Of a stretch of DNA of 64,000 nucleotides, positions 23,166-36,725 are shown one piece after another. A model generated the notes under the pieces. That model searched no databases. It saw only the letters and a program-made list of their open reading frames with translations, and had not been told where the DNA came from. Where the stretch lies: contig CM037458.1 of the NCBI GenBank assembly GCA_021014325.1, positions 23,605,063 through 23,669,062 on the forward strand. The letters are read 5' to 3'. This stretch comes from Plazaster borealis (Eukaryota; Echinodermata; Asteroidea; Forcipulatida; Labidiasteridae). A program made the position numbers and the translations under genes. Numbering within the stretch: position 1 is the first letter of the stretch; each line of letters starts with the position of its first letter.

Positions 23166-23325
23166 GTTGGTTTCCTCTGTGTTTAAAAACTAACAGTGCT
23201 TGATGTTTAAGTTTAAAATCATGCAGTGGAGTTAGTGTCTCTGTCACCATAGTATAAACTGAATTCAACAAGTACTTATCTGAGCCCAGTTGGACCCTGA
23301 TCTCTTGCCATTCAGTGTCAATAAC

Positions 23326-26300
23326 TCAACCGTCCTTGGTGTCAACCTCCTCCCCAGGGGGAATGTCTGGCTCTGGGGGCTTGATTACAGGGAATCCAAA
23401 TTCCTCTCTTGTCTTGATTCTATCCAGTGATCTTAAAATGTCTTCAATCTCAAGCAAGCGGTTGAATTTAACGATCCGTTCACCTCGGTTAACAGCACCG
23501 AACTTGACAAACCTTGCACCAATGCCAACAGCCTAACAAAGGGGGTTGAAATAAAACTGGTTCATTATAATGTTGTAATTGTGACTTCAAAAGTACTGAA
23601 AGGGAAGAAATTTCACCCCAAGAGGTTGTATTTTCGTCTCATACGAGAGGAAATAAAAGAGGTTGATTATAATGTTGTAATTGTGACTTCAAAAGTACTG
23701 AAAGGGAAGAAATTTCACCCCAAAAGGTTGTATTTTCGTCTCATACGAGAGGAAATAAGAGGTTGATTATAATGTTGTAATTGTGACTTCAAAAGTACTA
23801 CTGAAAGGGAAGAAATTTCACCCCAAAAGGTTGTACTTTCGTCTCTTACGAGAGGAAATAAGAGGTTGATTATAATGTTGTAATTGTGACTTCAAAAGTA
23901 CTGAAAGGAAAGAAATTTCACCCCATAAGGTTTTTTTTTCGTCTCATACTTAACTGTGGTCGATGAATTTCTCATGGAATTGTAACGTTTATAAAAAGTG
24001 TCACTTTAATTTATTATGGCTGTTTATTAAAGTATGTTTTAAAGAGGTAAGGTTGAGACAAACAGCTCTTAAAATGAAATATTAAATATCAAGTTGTCTG
24101 GCCATGAAATAAATCATGAATGAACAGTCAGCGAGTAAACTGTAAAACATTTGTGTTTCTGTTTGAATTTCTTTTGTGAAGAAAGGTTAACCTAGAGGTA
24201 GTACTCACCAAATCAGCAAGAAAACTATCTGGACTTTCCCCAAGTACACTGGTTACCATGACAACTGAGTCATTCTCTGTACAAAAAAAGAAAAGATAAA
24301 TACATGTATGTGAAATGAGAAAAGAGGGCATTAAGGGTGAGATTTTATGAACAGGAAAAATCCTTAAAAAGGACAACAGTTCCTTCTTGGTGTGAAGATA
24401 AAGCCCTGAGTTTACAGAAAGTTGCACTTCAGGGGTTTGCAGACTCTCTACATCATTTCAAATAGATATTTGAAGGTGTGGGCCCAATTTCATAGCGCTG
24501 CTTAACGGTAAGCAAATTTTTGTGCTAACTGTAGAAGAAAAATTTGCTTGTTCATAAGCGTATTTCACAGGTTAGCAAGAAAATTAGGCTGCCATCTTGC
24601 GCATTCACCATTGATTTGCATTGTTACGTCATTCATTTTCATACAGTAAGCACCGGAAGGTTAGCATGCCTTTTCGTGTGCTTACGGTTAGCAGCGGTAC
24701 GAAATGGAAACTTGCTCCGTAAGCACAAAATAAGCCGTTAAGCAGCTCTATGAAATTGGGCCCTGGTCATAACAAAGGCCAAGTCTTTTCGTCTCTGTGG
24801 TGGCAAGTTTGCCTCTTTCAAGAAAATCTGAAGGTGCAGGGAGATCAGTGAAAAAACCTGAAATCAGCAAAAATCATGACAAATCACACGACTGCATTAC
24901 TAATGAATTCTGGGGTTTATGGTTTGTGAGCCTCATCATTTGACAGATGTCATTGGAGTAGGGCGCCCTCGCCTAGAGGTCAAAAGGAGGTTGTTCATTG
25001 GCAATCATATGCTCTGCGCGTACAAATCTATGCGTTTCCATTATTTCATCATTAGTTTACATCTAAGATGGCGGCTTGATGATGTCAATGCAAAAGGTCT
25101 ATAGGTTTCTCTGACAATATTTAATATTATATACCACACTTACAGATCCTTGTCATTTGATTGGTGGAACACGGGTCACGTGTCATTTAATTGGTGGATC
25201 ACGCGTCACTGTCATCCATTATTTTGCCATGTATTTACTGTAGCAACGCTTCAGAATTCTATATTGGACTCATATTTGCATCCAATATTTGTGAAATTAC
25301 AATTGAGTGGACTTCGTGAGTATTTACCTTGAGCACATTTAGCTGCATCGATGATATTACTAATTGTTGTCATTTGTTGTAGTTTAAGGGAAACAGCAGT
25401 GGAGCGAAGTTCTCCCAACCCTTCTAGGGTTAATCTCTCTGCTCTAGGGTACACTTGATCTCCAATGATGAAACACTGCTCGCTGAAACGTTCACAAAGT
25501 TTGCTCCATTGTTCAAAATCCTAAAGATCATATTAAAGAGAATGTATAACATATAAATGGAAGACAGATATCCAGACAAACCGCTGTGTGTACTGTGAAC
25601 CCAAAAGAATCACATGGTGAACACTCAGTGCAGGGCTCGAATTTGGGGGGAAAAATCCACAAGACCGCAGGGCTTGTCGCTCAAAATGTTTACTAGACCA
25701 GAAATGTTTGTACAAGACCAAAATCAAAATTAGAACAAACTTCCTGAATCCTGATAACATGCTTTTAACTGTTTTTATTTGATATAACTGCACTAAGACA
25801 TATATAAGAGAAGATTTGTTTCATCTGTCTTTTGGGGTATTAAGTATACTTCATTACTCAATAGAATTAAAAGGTAATTTTCAGACTCAAAGTCAACATT
25901 TGGATATAATTTGTTTCTGTTTAAGATATTACACAGTGAGGTACATGTATTATAATTAATAACATGCACACAGGCCTGGTCCTTTGCTCTGTTGAGAGCA
26001 AGGCAACGTTTCCTTCGTAAAGGTCATCTCTATGAAAGACATGTAAATTTGTACTGAAACATTTCAAGGGGTACCAAGGCAATGGTCAGACACAGAGGCA
26101 ATTGCCTTCAAATGGACCTATTTCTCTTAAGGTTATGATTGTTCTATTGAAAGTTGTCTCACCTGTTTCTTGAAGGGGTCAATCAAAGCGATTATTGCTG
26201 GGTAGCGATTGATGAGATCAGCATAGATTTCGATCATGTCATCTGGTAACTTTAACATTCCTTGGACGATCTCATATTTTCCTTTGTCCTGGGAAATATG

Positions 26301-29300
26301 TAAAATACAAAGTGAAAATGTCATGAGAAAACTCACTTGAGGTTCTTTTATCAACGAATGGTACGGCTGTCAGATTTTCCATATTCCAACCAAAGCTGAA
26401 AGAAAGAATCCGCAATCTTTTTGTAATAAAAATCTCATTATTGAAATGAACCGAGGCTACTGGTATGGGGAAAACCAAACCTGGATGGGCCGAGCATCAA
26501 CAAACCAGGAATAATTGACAAAGATGGTTCCAATGTTCCAATGGGGATCAAAGGTAGATCATGCAAAGTACTCCCAAACCACTGGCCTTACTAAGCCGCT
26601 CTCCATGGAAGAGCTCAACACAACATTATTGTCCTCAAGACCAGCAAAGCCTGGATGACATTTTCACTGAAGAGATCAAGCACTTTGGAAATCTGACTCG
26701 AAAATGGAATCTTGATCTAATGAACCAATGCTTGTTGAAGAAGAATATCCCTAATATCTGGAGAAAGACCAGACTCGTTGCTCTTCTGAAACCCCGTAAA
26801 GACCCAGCACAAGCAAAGATTTTTGCCCAATATCTTTTCTATGACACCCATACAAGCTGTTTAAGTGTCTGTTTCCCAACAGACTTGCCCCAGTTGTTGA
26901 ACCGCGAATCATCCTGGAACAACCTGGCTTCCATCCTGGCAAATCAACAACAAGCCAACTTGTGAACCTCACTCAACACATCGACAATGGGTTAAAAAAA
27001 ACACCTGACAACTGGTGCTGTCTTTGTTGATCTGTCTACCCTGTACAACACTATGAACCACCGGCTTCTCCAGAAGAAGATCTTGGAGCTAATGGAAGAC
27101 CTGGATTTAATGAACCTTATTGGCACCCTCCTGAAAACAAGGTGTTTCTTTGTTGCTCTTTACAACAAGAAACGCCACTGGCAAAGACAGAAGAACTGTT
27201 ATGCAGCTCCACAGTTCTTGTGAACTACACCATTTCGCACTGTGTGGACAAATGGAAAACTTTGATGCTTTGAAGATACAAAAAGGAGAAGAATTTTACT
27301 TACCATATCAAAGAATTCCTGAGCGGCACAATTAATCCCAATGAAGACATCTTCCCCTGGGGTCAGCTCTAAGGAGTTCATTGCTTCCTGGGCAAGGTCA
27401 AGTAACTGCTCTGGACGGTCATACTGCGGACAATAGCCCCCTAGATCATTGACGTAGGAACCTGCCACCTGTAAAAAGGGGAGAGGATCATAAAGTCATA
27501 TTGTAGTTTTGGATTTAACAAGAATTTAAGATCAAAAGAAAAACCAGGGTTGCAAAATTATCACATATCACTCCATTCGTGTTAAGAAATAAAAAAAAAG
27601 TGGTCTCCCTAATTTGTCATTATCTTTGTTCAGTGGGTAACAGTCAGAAGACATTCAACCTTAAACTGCTGTATAGCTTGGGATCACACCCAAGTTTACA
27701 AAACAACCTGAGAAGCAGCAGTAACAGGATCACCTTAACCACTTCAGGACATTCCTTTGTGCTGGGTTGTTTCTGAATTCTTTTTGGAACACCCGCAGCA
27801 AAATATATATATTTTTTTTAATATCATTGTCAAAATGAAACCATGACTAAATCAAGTGGAGACAACAAACAATCTCATAAAATGCACCTTGATGTATTTT
27901 CCTCTTTTGAGAAAACTCTTTTTGTTCACTGTTACTTAGCCGTCCTTAGGCCGTGAGCCACGGCCGACATTCGGCCATCGAATGGTGAAGCCTCGTACTT
28001 ACTTCCCATGCCGAAACATCCAACGTAACGGGATAAGGGATAAGTGGATAAGGGATGAGACTTTTTATTTCAAACATCAAGTAATAAACCACAAGGGAAA
28101 CTGAATGGGTAAATTTAATTCATCTTTTGGGTGAACTAAGAGAAAATTACTGGAACGGGATTTGAACCTGCGACCTCCGGATTAGGAAATAAACTAAGAG
28201 ACAACAACTTACCCCTTGTTTTGGAAACAGCAACTTGCTGACTTGATGGTGGATAGCTGTCAGTTGTTTCAATGACTGGAAAAATAAATGAGATATCATT
28301 GTTTAAAAAAATTCTTTTTATTGTTGTAGTGAGACATAAGCTGTCAATTATTTTGTAATTGCCCACTCAACAATGAATATATGTTTTTTGAGTTTAATTA
28401 AATGTCAGACTTAGTGTGTGTAAGCATGTAAAATTGCATGGCCCAATTTCCGTTGAAAGAAATTTGTTTAAAGGTAGTTTTCTCTGAATGAATTTGACAG
28501 ATGATTCCATTTCTCAAAATACATGCAACATTCAAAATTGTTTGTATATGGCTGATGTACATAAGATAATGTTGGGATCCTGACAATCGTTCATTTTAGT
28601 TGTTAATTAATTACCACTTAATGGCAAATTTGTTCCTGTAATACAATAAATGGAAGCTTATAACTTTCTTGAACCTATGAAAGTGGCTACTTAAAATTTA
28701 TATCAAAATTTTGAGTCACATCGGCCAAAAACTGGGCCTAGGATCTTAAAGAAAAACCCCAAGTTATAACTTTGTTGTGCAGAGTGCACTGCTGCCATTT
28801 TTTGCCCCTGTACGCAAAAGTCTGAATAAATAGTCAACAAATCTGGACTAGTACCTGCAGCTTTTATGATATTGAACTTGATGGTTTTTATAGTGTACAA
28901 GTGTAAAATATAATAAATATTAAATTTGAATCGGGATGTAGAAAATTATTTGGTTTTACCCATACACCGATGTGTGTGTTAGAAGCACTGTATACTCGGT
29001 ACTTTCTCAAGTCCTGTGAACAAAATATCAACAGGCATATTACTCTGAAGGGATTCGAACCCACGACTTTTGCCATTCTAGACCTGATGTCTTACCATTA
29101 TACCACCAAGATTGCCCCGTAGCTAGAGGCAGTTTGAATTTTATATTTTAGCAGCAGGTACCACAACAGTTTAATAGATGTTAAATTTGCATTGGGGATA
29201 AAGAATATTATTTGGTTTTACCCAAAGTACTGTATGAGTAAAACCAGATAATTAGTGATGGTAAAACAATTCTCACCTCTTTGACAGTATTTCCTGGTTT

Positions 29301-32300
29301 GGGAATGATGAGTAACTCCTTGATAAGGTTTTGTTTGCCAGGGTACGCCTTGCCAGAATTCAGCAGATTTACCATCAATGATGGAAGTTCCACTTCTTGC
29401 TGTTCCTGTAAGCAAAATTAAAGCTTGGTTACTTTTCATCACTCTTAAATATGGTGCAAACATTGCTGGCAAAGAAACAGGACCCTTCCATGTCGGTTTT
29501 ATACTTCTTGCAAAAGTGAATGCAAAGTGAATTCTGTGACGCAAACAATCAGGTACGTGCTGTTTTCCAATTGGGATGCCCCGAAATTCACTTCGCTTTT
29601 GCACTTCACGTGAAGTATGAACAGTATTGTAAGGTCAAGTGCATCATCGAAGTGTTCAAGGAGTGGCATATTAGACCACACAGGGGTGAAACCGTGTTTC
29701 AACATATTGCGGATTGATGTTGGTTAACTTTCAAAAACGAGTTTTGATTTTGTTTCATAGTTGAAAATCAAAATTATTTTATATGTAAGGTCCGGTTTGG
29801 ATCAAAAGCTAAGGCCATCTCCCCTACTAATTTTAATATATATAGTCTTATATGGTGCTTGTATCTACCAATAAGGTACTCAAGGCGCGTGAACGAACAG
29901 AAACTTTTTAAGATCTAGGTTTTTGAATTTTGTGAACCGAGAGACTGATTTATGTAGCACCTTATAAGGGTTTATAAGATGCTGAGACGCATTCAGCAGC
30001 CACTGCCAGAAACACAGGAGCAAACCCCTTCATGGCAAACCCCTATTTACATTGTTAGAAATCCTAAATCTCAAAGGACACATAACTGTATGTATTTGTT
30101 TAAATAGGGAAACAACTATCAACGAGAAATAAACTAATTAAACAAAAACATCACTTTGTGAAAACGAAAAAAGAACAAAAAAATACATGTACAGGTACAC
30201 GGTTTTAAGTTTCCACGAAGTGACGTATTCCTTGTGAAATAGTTTAGGGAATTGGATCACTTTGTGGAACACTCACATTATTGCTCTGTGTGGTAACAAC
30301 CATTCACAGGGTTTACCCTCAACTATTTCTAGTGACTGGCCAGCAGGACCAGTTATCTTGTCATTTCACTAGTCCGTCATTTCTTTTTCACAAGTCCTTA
30401 ATCATATTAAATAAGGATGATTTTCATCACTGAACTAGCCAGCTAGGCCACTTGGAGTGAATTTTGACTGGTCCTCAGGTGTTTTAACTGGCATTTGGCC
30501 AGCGGACCACTGTTAAGGGAGTTTCATAAAAACTTTAAAAATGCAAAACCTACAATTCGTCACTTTGTTGAAACAAAACAAGTCCAGTCTCAACCACTAA
30601 TGTTCAGCTCCATGACAGTACCGTAACTAAGCCATCAAGATGTTTCAAGACTTGATAAATAACAGAAACAAAAGGTATCAGTTAACACCTTCTAAATACT
30701 GACATCACGAAAATGTGAGAAAACAATTTTATATTGATCTATATATCACTTTGAAAAATTGCAACAAAATAATTTATAACCAATAAGTTTCTGTATATAA
30801 GTTCTCTTTGATTTGGATTGATTTATCTTGTATGTAATTGTTGTTGAAAGTCAAGAATATAAAGTAACTAAAATCTCACCTGTGCAGAGGACAAACTTGC
30901 CACATGCTGGAAAGGCTCTATTTTTAGGAGTTTTGCTGCTGCTATGGCAACAGCTTGCGACACTACACATGCTGCATTGCATCCTGGGAGTAACTTTTCC
31001 TTTGGCTCTTCGGCAACTACCATGGAAGACTTGGCACTCCCTTCAAACAAAAACAAAATATATTTGCGCAACTTTACTATTTAAACTTTAATGAATGATA
31101 AAATACTGATCCAACTTTGAGTTTTTATAGTTTTGATGAACTAAAAAGTACCGATACTAATAAGCAGTGTTACTCCTACTAAGTACTCATACTCAAGTGC
31201 TACTTGAGTACCATTTTGATAGCACTCATACTTGTACTCATACTCGGCTAGCAAAAAGTCAAATACTCAAAGTCCATATTCGATAGAAAAATAACCTGTA
31301 CTTAAAGTGTTGTACTCGATACTCCACTAAAAATGAACTCGACTCGATTTTAAGTACTTGGTGTCAAAATAACTCTTTCCTTTCCGCTTTCCTTTACCTG
31401 TGTTACCTTTTTGATACCTGTCATCCAAATGTGCTGAAAGAATTGATTATGTTTTGCTGTACTACATGTACTATAGCAACGCACTAGCTGCCTATAAGAA
31501 GGGGGTGAGTACAGACCAAACGTTTATCTATTGCAGAAAATGAGCCTCCGGAACCAGATGATTGCAAACTCATTCGTTAATGTAACATACGTGCGTGTGC
31601 TGTGTGACATAACGGATTATAGAGGCAGTATTGTATATGAAGTGTGGTTAACTGCGTGGTTTATAAAGATCTTGTGGTCATGTTATTTTTAATCTTTCCC
31701 TCATACCAGTTGGAAATTCATAATAACTGGAACAACTGCAAATGACCTGAGTTACGACAGAGAGGTTATCAGATATTTCTTTTTGATTTATGCCCGAGTT
31801 CCATGCCTTTATTGTTTACATAGATTAATTTCTTAACGGCTTAACAACAGGGTGTACTTTTGGTAATTACTCCACAAGTTAATGACCATCAAAACTTACT
31901 TGGTAAAGAGCACTGGAGAGCTGTTGATATTATAACAAATTGTTAGAATGACCCGCTTTGAAGTAATGTAGTTTTAGAAAAAGAGGTTATTTTTCACAAA
32001 AATATTTGAATCTGAGAAAGACTTCATTCAGGCATGAAGCCTTTCTCAGGCATCTGAAAGCACACAATTCTATGTAGAAGTTGTGTTTTTCCCCCCAATA
32101 TTTTCTTGAAACTTCAATGACTAATATATTGAGCCCAAATTTTCACAGGTTTGTTATTTTATGCATATGTTGGAGTACACCAAGTGAGGATACTTGTCTT
32201 TGTCAATCACCAAAATTATACCCTGCCTTTAAAGGTCCAAATGACAGATCTGTGAAATCTTTTTTTCAGGATTTTACTTACAGAATCCTCAAAAAACAAA

Positions 32301-35300
32301 GTATTTCAGAGGACTAATAAGCAGTTTTGTCTAACTTGAGTTGACTCCTTCTGTATGACTAAAGTTAGACATTGCCTATTAAAAGAATGGTTTAAAAGTA
32401 CTTCTTCTCTTTACTCGACACTCAGACACTTGTACTCGTAGTCGATGGTCCAACTACTCATCCGCGAGTACTACTCAGCCACCCAAGTACTCAGTAGTAC
32501 TTGATATTTGACAGTAAAGTCCTTGACAACAAACAACACTGCTAAAAAGACAGCATCTGTTAATTTGAAGAGTAAGTTGTAAAGAACAGTGGTTTTAAAC
32601 AGTGCTTTGTTTTATACCTGGTTTCTTTCTGCCTTTTGGTGAAATGGTCTTCTCTACTTTGACAGGTTCTGGTGGAGGAGATGCTAGCTCAGCTGCTCTC
32701 TCTTGCTCTTTACGATCTTTCTCCTCCTTCTCTTTCTTGAATTTCTCAAGGAGTCCACTGATGAAGCGAATGAAAAAATGGAATCAATTAAGTATTATCA
32801 TACTATTACTTATGACTAAATGCAAATAAATCTAGTTTTGTTTGAACGAAAGAACCAGAATGAGGCGTCTATAGCACCCCCGGTCACATGATGTGTAGGG
32901 CGTTGGCAATCGATTTCACCAATCGAGATTGATCGAACCATATACATTTCAAACCGATCAGCCATATCCCGGCCTCTCCTATTTGTTCAAATAAATTTGC
33001 AGAATATAATCAAATGCTTATTAAGTGATTGTTTTGGTCGTTCATAAAGGTAAACTGTTTTTTATGCATAGGAATGTAGCGAAGGGGCTTGAAAACACAT
33101 TTTTTAAACATGCAGGCTTTGAGCCATGAAAATGACTTATTTCTTCCTTATCCCAAAATAAACAATCTCAAGTGTTTGTGTTTATATGAATTTCAAAAAA
33201 TGAATTTCAAAAAATATTTACCAAACACTTTCATCAATCCATCTCTGATTGGCTGGACAACCACCACTAATGGAGTCATTGATTGGTCCTTGGATAAACT
33301 GAATAGCTGCTTCAACAAAGTCCTGTCTTTCTTTCTCCTCGGCTTCTTTCTTATCAATGAGAGCGCTTTCCATGAGTGTGTTTGTACTGGCCATGGTTAC
33401 AGTAGACAAATGCTACAAAAAATAATAATAACAAAAAGAATAGATAAAAAATTTACAAAATTCATGCAATTTACACAATACAAGGTGCTTGACTGTTTGA
33501 CCCCAAGAGGTGGGTGCTATGATTTATGAATGAATGGAACTTACAACGGCGTTCTACAAAAAAGACTTGTTTACTCTAATCTAGCGTTCTAGTTCTGTAA
33601 GTTTTTTTTTGGAAACTTACATAATTGTAAGAAGTCTCTAGAAACCTACAGTTTATAGTGATTTCTGGAAAAAAAGAAAAACCTATTAATATTGGTTGAC
33701 AGAGATATTGAGATGTCCGTATAACAGGACCGTGATGTTGCTTGCGACTCATCTGTGGAGCATTTTAAAAAGTTCATCTTGACCAAGTTAAGTATTTGAG
33801 AGCTAAATTTAATTATGGAAGAGACTTTTTGTGAACTAAGTCTAGAGTTCAGTATTTTGGGGTTTTCTCTTCCCCATAATTTTTGTGATGGGAGTACCCT
33901 TGGTTTCGTCTATTTCTGGTCAATTGTCGGAGGTGAATTCGCGAACCGTCCTTCTAGTCATCCTTCGTTTCAAAGCCTGACTTAGTCCTTGCCTCTAAGA
34001 TCTTACTTTTAGGGTATAAGATCTTTTCTTAGTTGTTCACTGGTATAACCTAATCATTGTATGCTTGTTAAACCCAATTGATATTTGAAGTATTTGATAT
34101 TTTCATTATTAAATCACTTGGCTTCACTGTTCTATATATCAGTGTGATATGTTGGATTCCTTTGTTCAATCGCTTTGAGTAATTTACATATTCAAAGATA
34201 GTTTGGCGATTTTCAGATTGTAACAGAAGAAAACTCAAACAACTGACAATAAATTCTGGTCAATGAATGGTCCCAATTGAATATTGTTAACATTTTAAAA
34301 ATTACTTGTCTTTTGTTTTGACTGCTTTCTATCTGCATTTCTTATTAACTTGTGGATTTTTAATTGTACAGCGCTTTAAGATGTCTACTTGTTTTGTCTT
34401 TTTGCAAATTGTGGTATACACACGTATGTAATCTGAACAAATACAGTCCTGGATAGATGAATTCAACACAACACTTCTTTATTCAGCCTTCGTATTTCTA
34501 CCATTATTTCAACGTGGCGTTCTGTTTTACCAGTCGTCTCACGAGGGCGCTATTACTCTTATATGAACACAACACAACTCGGTGAGTTAGAGGAATTTTT
34601 TTATTTTTAGGGACACATCCCTTGATTATTTCATGGACAGGGATAGTAACGGTTTTAGTAATGGAGTAAACAGTAACAAGTTGAGTTCGTTGGCTTTATT
34701 TTTTGATTCTCTAAATTACCTTTTCAAGTCCTTTGACAATACAGTGAACCTCAGCTTGTATAGTGGGCTGTCCTCTGCTGTCCAAAACTTCTCGTGCCAT
34801 TACCTTATCGATGACTGGCGGCATAGACATTGTCTCAAAATGTTCTGACTACAGATAGAAAGAGGGAAACATTTTAGAAGATATCAAAGGGTGGAATGGG
34901 GATGTGAGGTGGTGCATTGAAAGTTTGTAGACATTAGTAGACTGAGATGTATAACAAAGAGCCATTTCAACAGCTTTATTCCACGTACTGAATCGCTTTG
35001 GAACTCCTTGCCTGGTGCATGTTTCCCTCCATCCTACAATCTAGACTGTTTTAAGAGGAATATAAATTCCTACCTTCTGCTCCCCTGAGTTATTTCACCT
35101 TAATATTTTTCTTCTTGTACCCCCTTACCAAGAGTGGCTTTTAGCCTTGTTTGGGGCAAACTTGCATACAATTAAAAAAAGGTACAGGGCTTGATTTTAC
35201 AAAACACTAATATTCATCTTAAAGGCATCGTACACGTTTGGTAATTGTCAAAAGACCAGTGAACATTCTCATTTGGTGTATCCTAACATATGCATAAAAT

Positions 35301-35892
35301 AACAAGCCTGTGAAAATTTGGGCTCAATTGGTCATCGAAGTTGCAAGAAAATGATGAAAGAAAAAACACCCTTGTTGTACAAATTTGTGTGCTTTCAGAT
35401 AAGAATAAAAACTTCTCGCAAGAAGTTTTAATTATTTTAGTGAGAAATTACCTCTTTCTCAAAAACTACGTTACTTCAGAGGGAGTCATTTCTCACAATG
35501 TTTTATACTATCAACAGCTCTCTGTTGCTCGTTACCAAGTCAGTTTTTATGCTAATATATATTTTGAGTAATTACCAAACGTGTACAGTGCCTTTAAGAT
35601 GTTTTATTAATATTGGCATATAGTGATTTGTATTGTGACATCACACTTTGCTTAGCAATTAAGATTGAAACATGTACACATTTTAGGAGCAATCTTAGCT
35701 CTTTGTGGAATGGTACCTTGGTTTTCTACTTACCAACCGGCCGTAAACATCTGAAGGATTTTCATAAAACATGGAGTTTAGAATCTCCTCCAGTCTTTCT
35801 GGTACACCATTCTCCCTGTAGAATTTCACAGCCCTCTGCTTGGTGTCATAAAATTCCCTTGCATTTCTCTCAGATGCCCTACTGGCACACAT
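23326..35892 (-). CDS. ENO4: ENO4, enolase-like protein 4 (12 coding exons)
   Basis: Exons in transcript order: 35892-35734, 34848-34720, 33412-33222, 32757-32618, 31040-30880, 29405-29277, 28275-28213, 27468-27304, 26288-26163, 25520-25328, 24276-24209, 23532-23326; 576 residues (human about 628). The N-terminus has KFYRENGVPERLEEILNS, and exon 2 the enolase VLDSRGQPT motif. Exons 3-4 form the charged/proline insert typical of ENO4, and exons 6-12 the barrel. Compared with yeast enolase numbering, E168, K345, K396 and D320 are kept (E290, K467, K518, D442). E211 is Leu (L333), D246 is Asn (N370), E295 is Ile (I415) and H373 is Ser (S495), so the classical reaction looks unlikely. Mouse Eno4 acts in the sperm flagellum. 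An acceptor before the start codon (exon edge at 35923) shows an upstream non-coding exon exists. Confidence 0.92.
23570..23945. repeat. tandem repeat of about 100 bp in ENO4 last intron
   Basis: Almost four units starting near 23573, 23673, 23774 and 23880. Each contains TTGTAATTGTGACTTCAAAA, GAAAGGGAAGAAATTTCACC and TTTCGTCTCATACGAGAGGA. The TCTCATACGAGAG hairpin lies inside each unit except the last, which is truncated. Confidence 0.9.
24480..24763. mobile_element. MITE family B copy in ENO4 intron
   Basis: Terminal inverted repeat GGGCCCAATTTCATAGCGCT / AGCTCTATGAAATTGGGCCC. The inner parts GCTTAACGGTAAGCAAATTT, GCGTATTTCACAGGTTAGCA and AGTAAGCACCGGAAGGTTAG match the copy at 53154 in the opposite orientation. 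Confidence 0.9.
26540..27235 (+). mobile_element. LINE reverse-transcriptase fragment in ENO4 intron
   Basis: Codons from about 26660 encode FTEEIKHFG, NQCLLKKNIPNIWR and VALLKPRKDP. After frame changes come PGFHPGKSTTSQLVNLTQHI and TGAVFVDLS-like and LYNTMNHRLLQKKI stretches. These are the fingers and palm motifs of a non-LTR reverse transcriptase. Both ends are truncated and several frameshifts are present. It is antisense to ENO4, between exons 9 and 8. Confidence 0.8.
28080..28195. mobile_element. truncated tRNA-derived SINE (reverse orientation)
   Basis: GTAATAAACCACAAGGGAAA, CTGAATGGGTAAATTT and ACGGGATTTGAACCTGCGAC then CTCCGGATT match the tail and box-B end of the SINE at 58435-58560. 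The box-A half is missing. Confidence 0.7.
28910..29215. repeat. tRNA-like SINE flanked by direct repeats
   Basis: The reverse complement of 29045-29115 reads as a tRNA-like sequence with GGTGGTATAATGGTAAGAC (box A) and GTGGGTTCGAATCCC (box B). Flanking copies of TTAAATTTG...TTATTTGGTTTTACCC at 28918 and 29182 are direct repeats about 263 bp apart. The acceptor ends do not pair, so this is a SINE, not a tRNA gene. Confidence 0.6.
29485..29615. mobile_element. short foldback, relative of 49145-49268
   Basis: TTATACTTCTTGCAAAAGTG and AAGTGAATTCTG are mirrored by GAAATTCACTTCGCTTTTGC and CACTTCACGTGAAGTATG. It lies in the ENO4 intron beyond exon 6. Confidence 0.55.
31160..31360. repeat. TACTCG-rich dispersed repeat in ENO4 intron
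   Basis: CTACTAAGTACTCATACTCA, AGTGCTACTTGAGTACC and TGTACTCGATACTCC; same composition as 10520-10700 and 32395-32505. Confidence 0.65.
31845..32235. mobile_element. MITE family A copy in ENO4 intron
   Basis: TGTACTTTTGGTAATTACTC at the left, GAGCCCAAATTTTCACAGG inside, and CAAAATTATACCCTGCCTTT at the right. It carries a small inner duplication around AGGCATGAAGCCTTTCTCAG. Confidence 0.75.
32395..32505. repeat. TACTCG-rich dispersed repeat, second ENO4 intron copy
   Basis: CTTTACTCGACACTCAGACA, CTTGTACTCGTAGTCG and GTACTCAGTAGTACTTG. Confidence 0.6.
35219..35602. mobile_element. MITE family A copy, reverse of the 10851 copy
   Basis: It starts TTAAAGGCATCGTACACGTT and ends AAACGTGTACAGTGCCTTTAA minus one base. 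CCTGTGAAAATTTGGGCTCA at 35310 shows the opposite orientation. Lies in the ENO4 intron after exon 1. Confidence 0.85.
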
Positions 35893-36559
35893 GATGTCCT
35901 CTTTTTCGTAAAGCTACACAAACCTAAAATAAATATTAAACGAAAGGCATTAAGAACTTAGTTAACACACAGATGCTGCATCCAACCACTACGTTTTCAC
36001 TCCTAATAACTATAGAGCAAGGATTTGTGAAAAAAACAAAACAAAACAGGACTTGAAATTTGACTGGACTGCAGGCCCGAGAGTAGTGACTTTAGAATTT
36101 GGCCAGTAAACTCGTGACCAGACAAGTCCGGCGGTCTTGTGTTTTTCAACTGAACAAATATCTTTAAAATCAAAACTGACGTTCAAATGTTGACTTTATA
36201 AGTCTGATAAATTTCATTCAATTTTGTCGACTGTCGAAGTATTACCTATTTATAACTTAAGAATGAGATAAATCTTCTCACATATCTTAAAAGGAGATAC
36301 TGTCCATTAACTTCTTGCCAAGAAATACTGTTCATTCACATCCAGCCACACTGTTTGGCACCGGACAATAATTGGCATGTCATACTAATACGTGCAAAAT
36401 TCAATCCACCGGGCATGCTCAGCTGACACTTTTATATTTGGCAGTGGATACTTTTTGTCATAACACCAGGAAGTCACTGGGTAACTTTAAAATGAAGACC
36501 ATTTTGTGCACAGCCACGTACCACAACACATTCACACGGAATACTGGAAACCAGTCAAC

Positions 36560-36725
36560 TCGCCGCCCCCCCAGCAAAGTCGCCCATTACAAAATCGCCC
36601 CCTAACATACAAACTAGCCCCCCCCCCCCTCAAACTAGTGGCCCCTCACAAACTCGCCCCCGACAGAGTCGCCCCTGACAAAGTCGCCCCCTGACAAAGT
36701 CGCCCCCGACACAGTTGCACCCTTA
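36560..36725. repeat. C-rich minisatellite AAAGTCGCCCCTGACA
   Basis: About nine units of 14-18 bp, AAAGTCGCCCCCTGAC with AAACTCGCCCC and AAACTAGCCCCC variants, located between ENO4 exon 1 and the LTR element. Confidence 0.85.

Noticed and set aside
29040..29115. tRNA-Gly-like gene on the minus strand
   Set aside because: The acceptor stem does not pair and flanking direct repeats mark a SINE.
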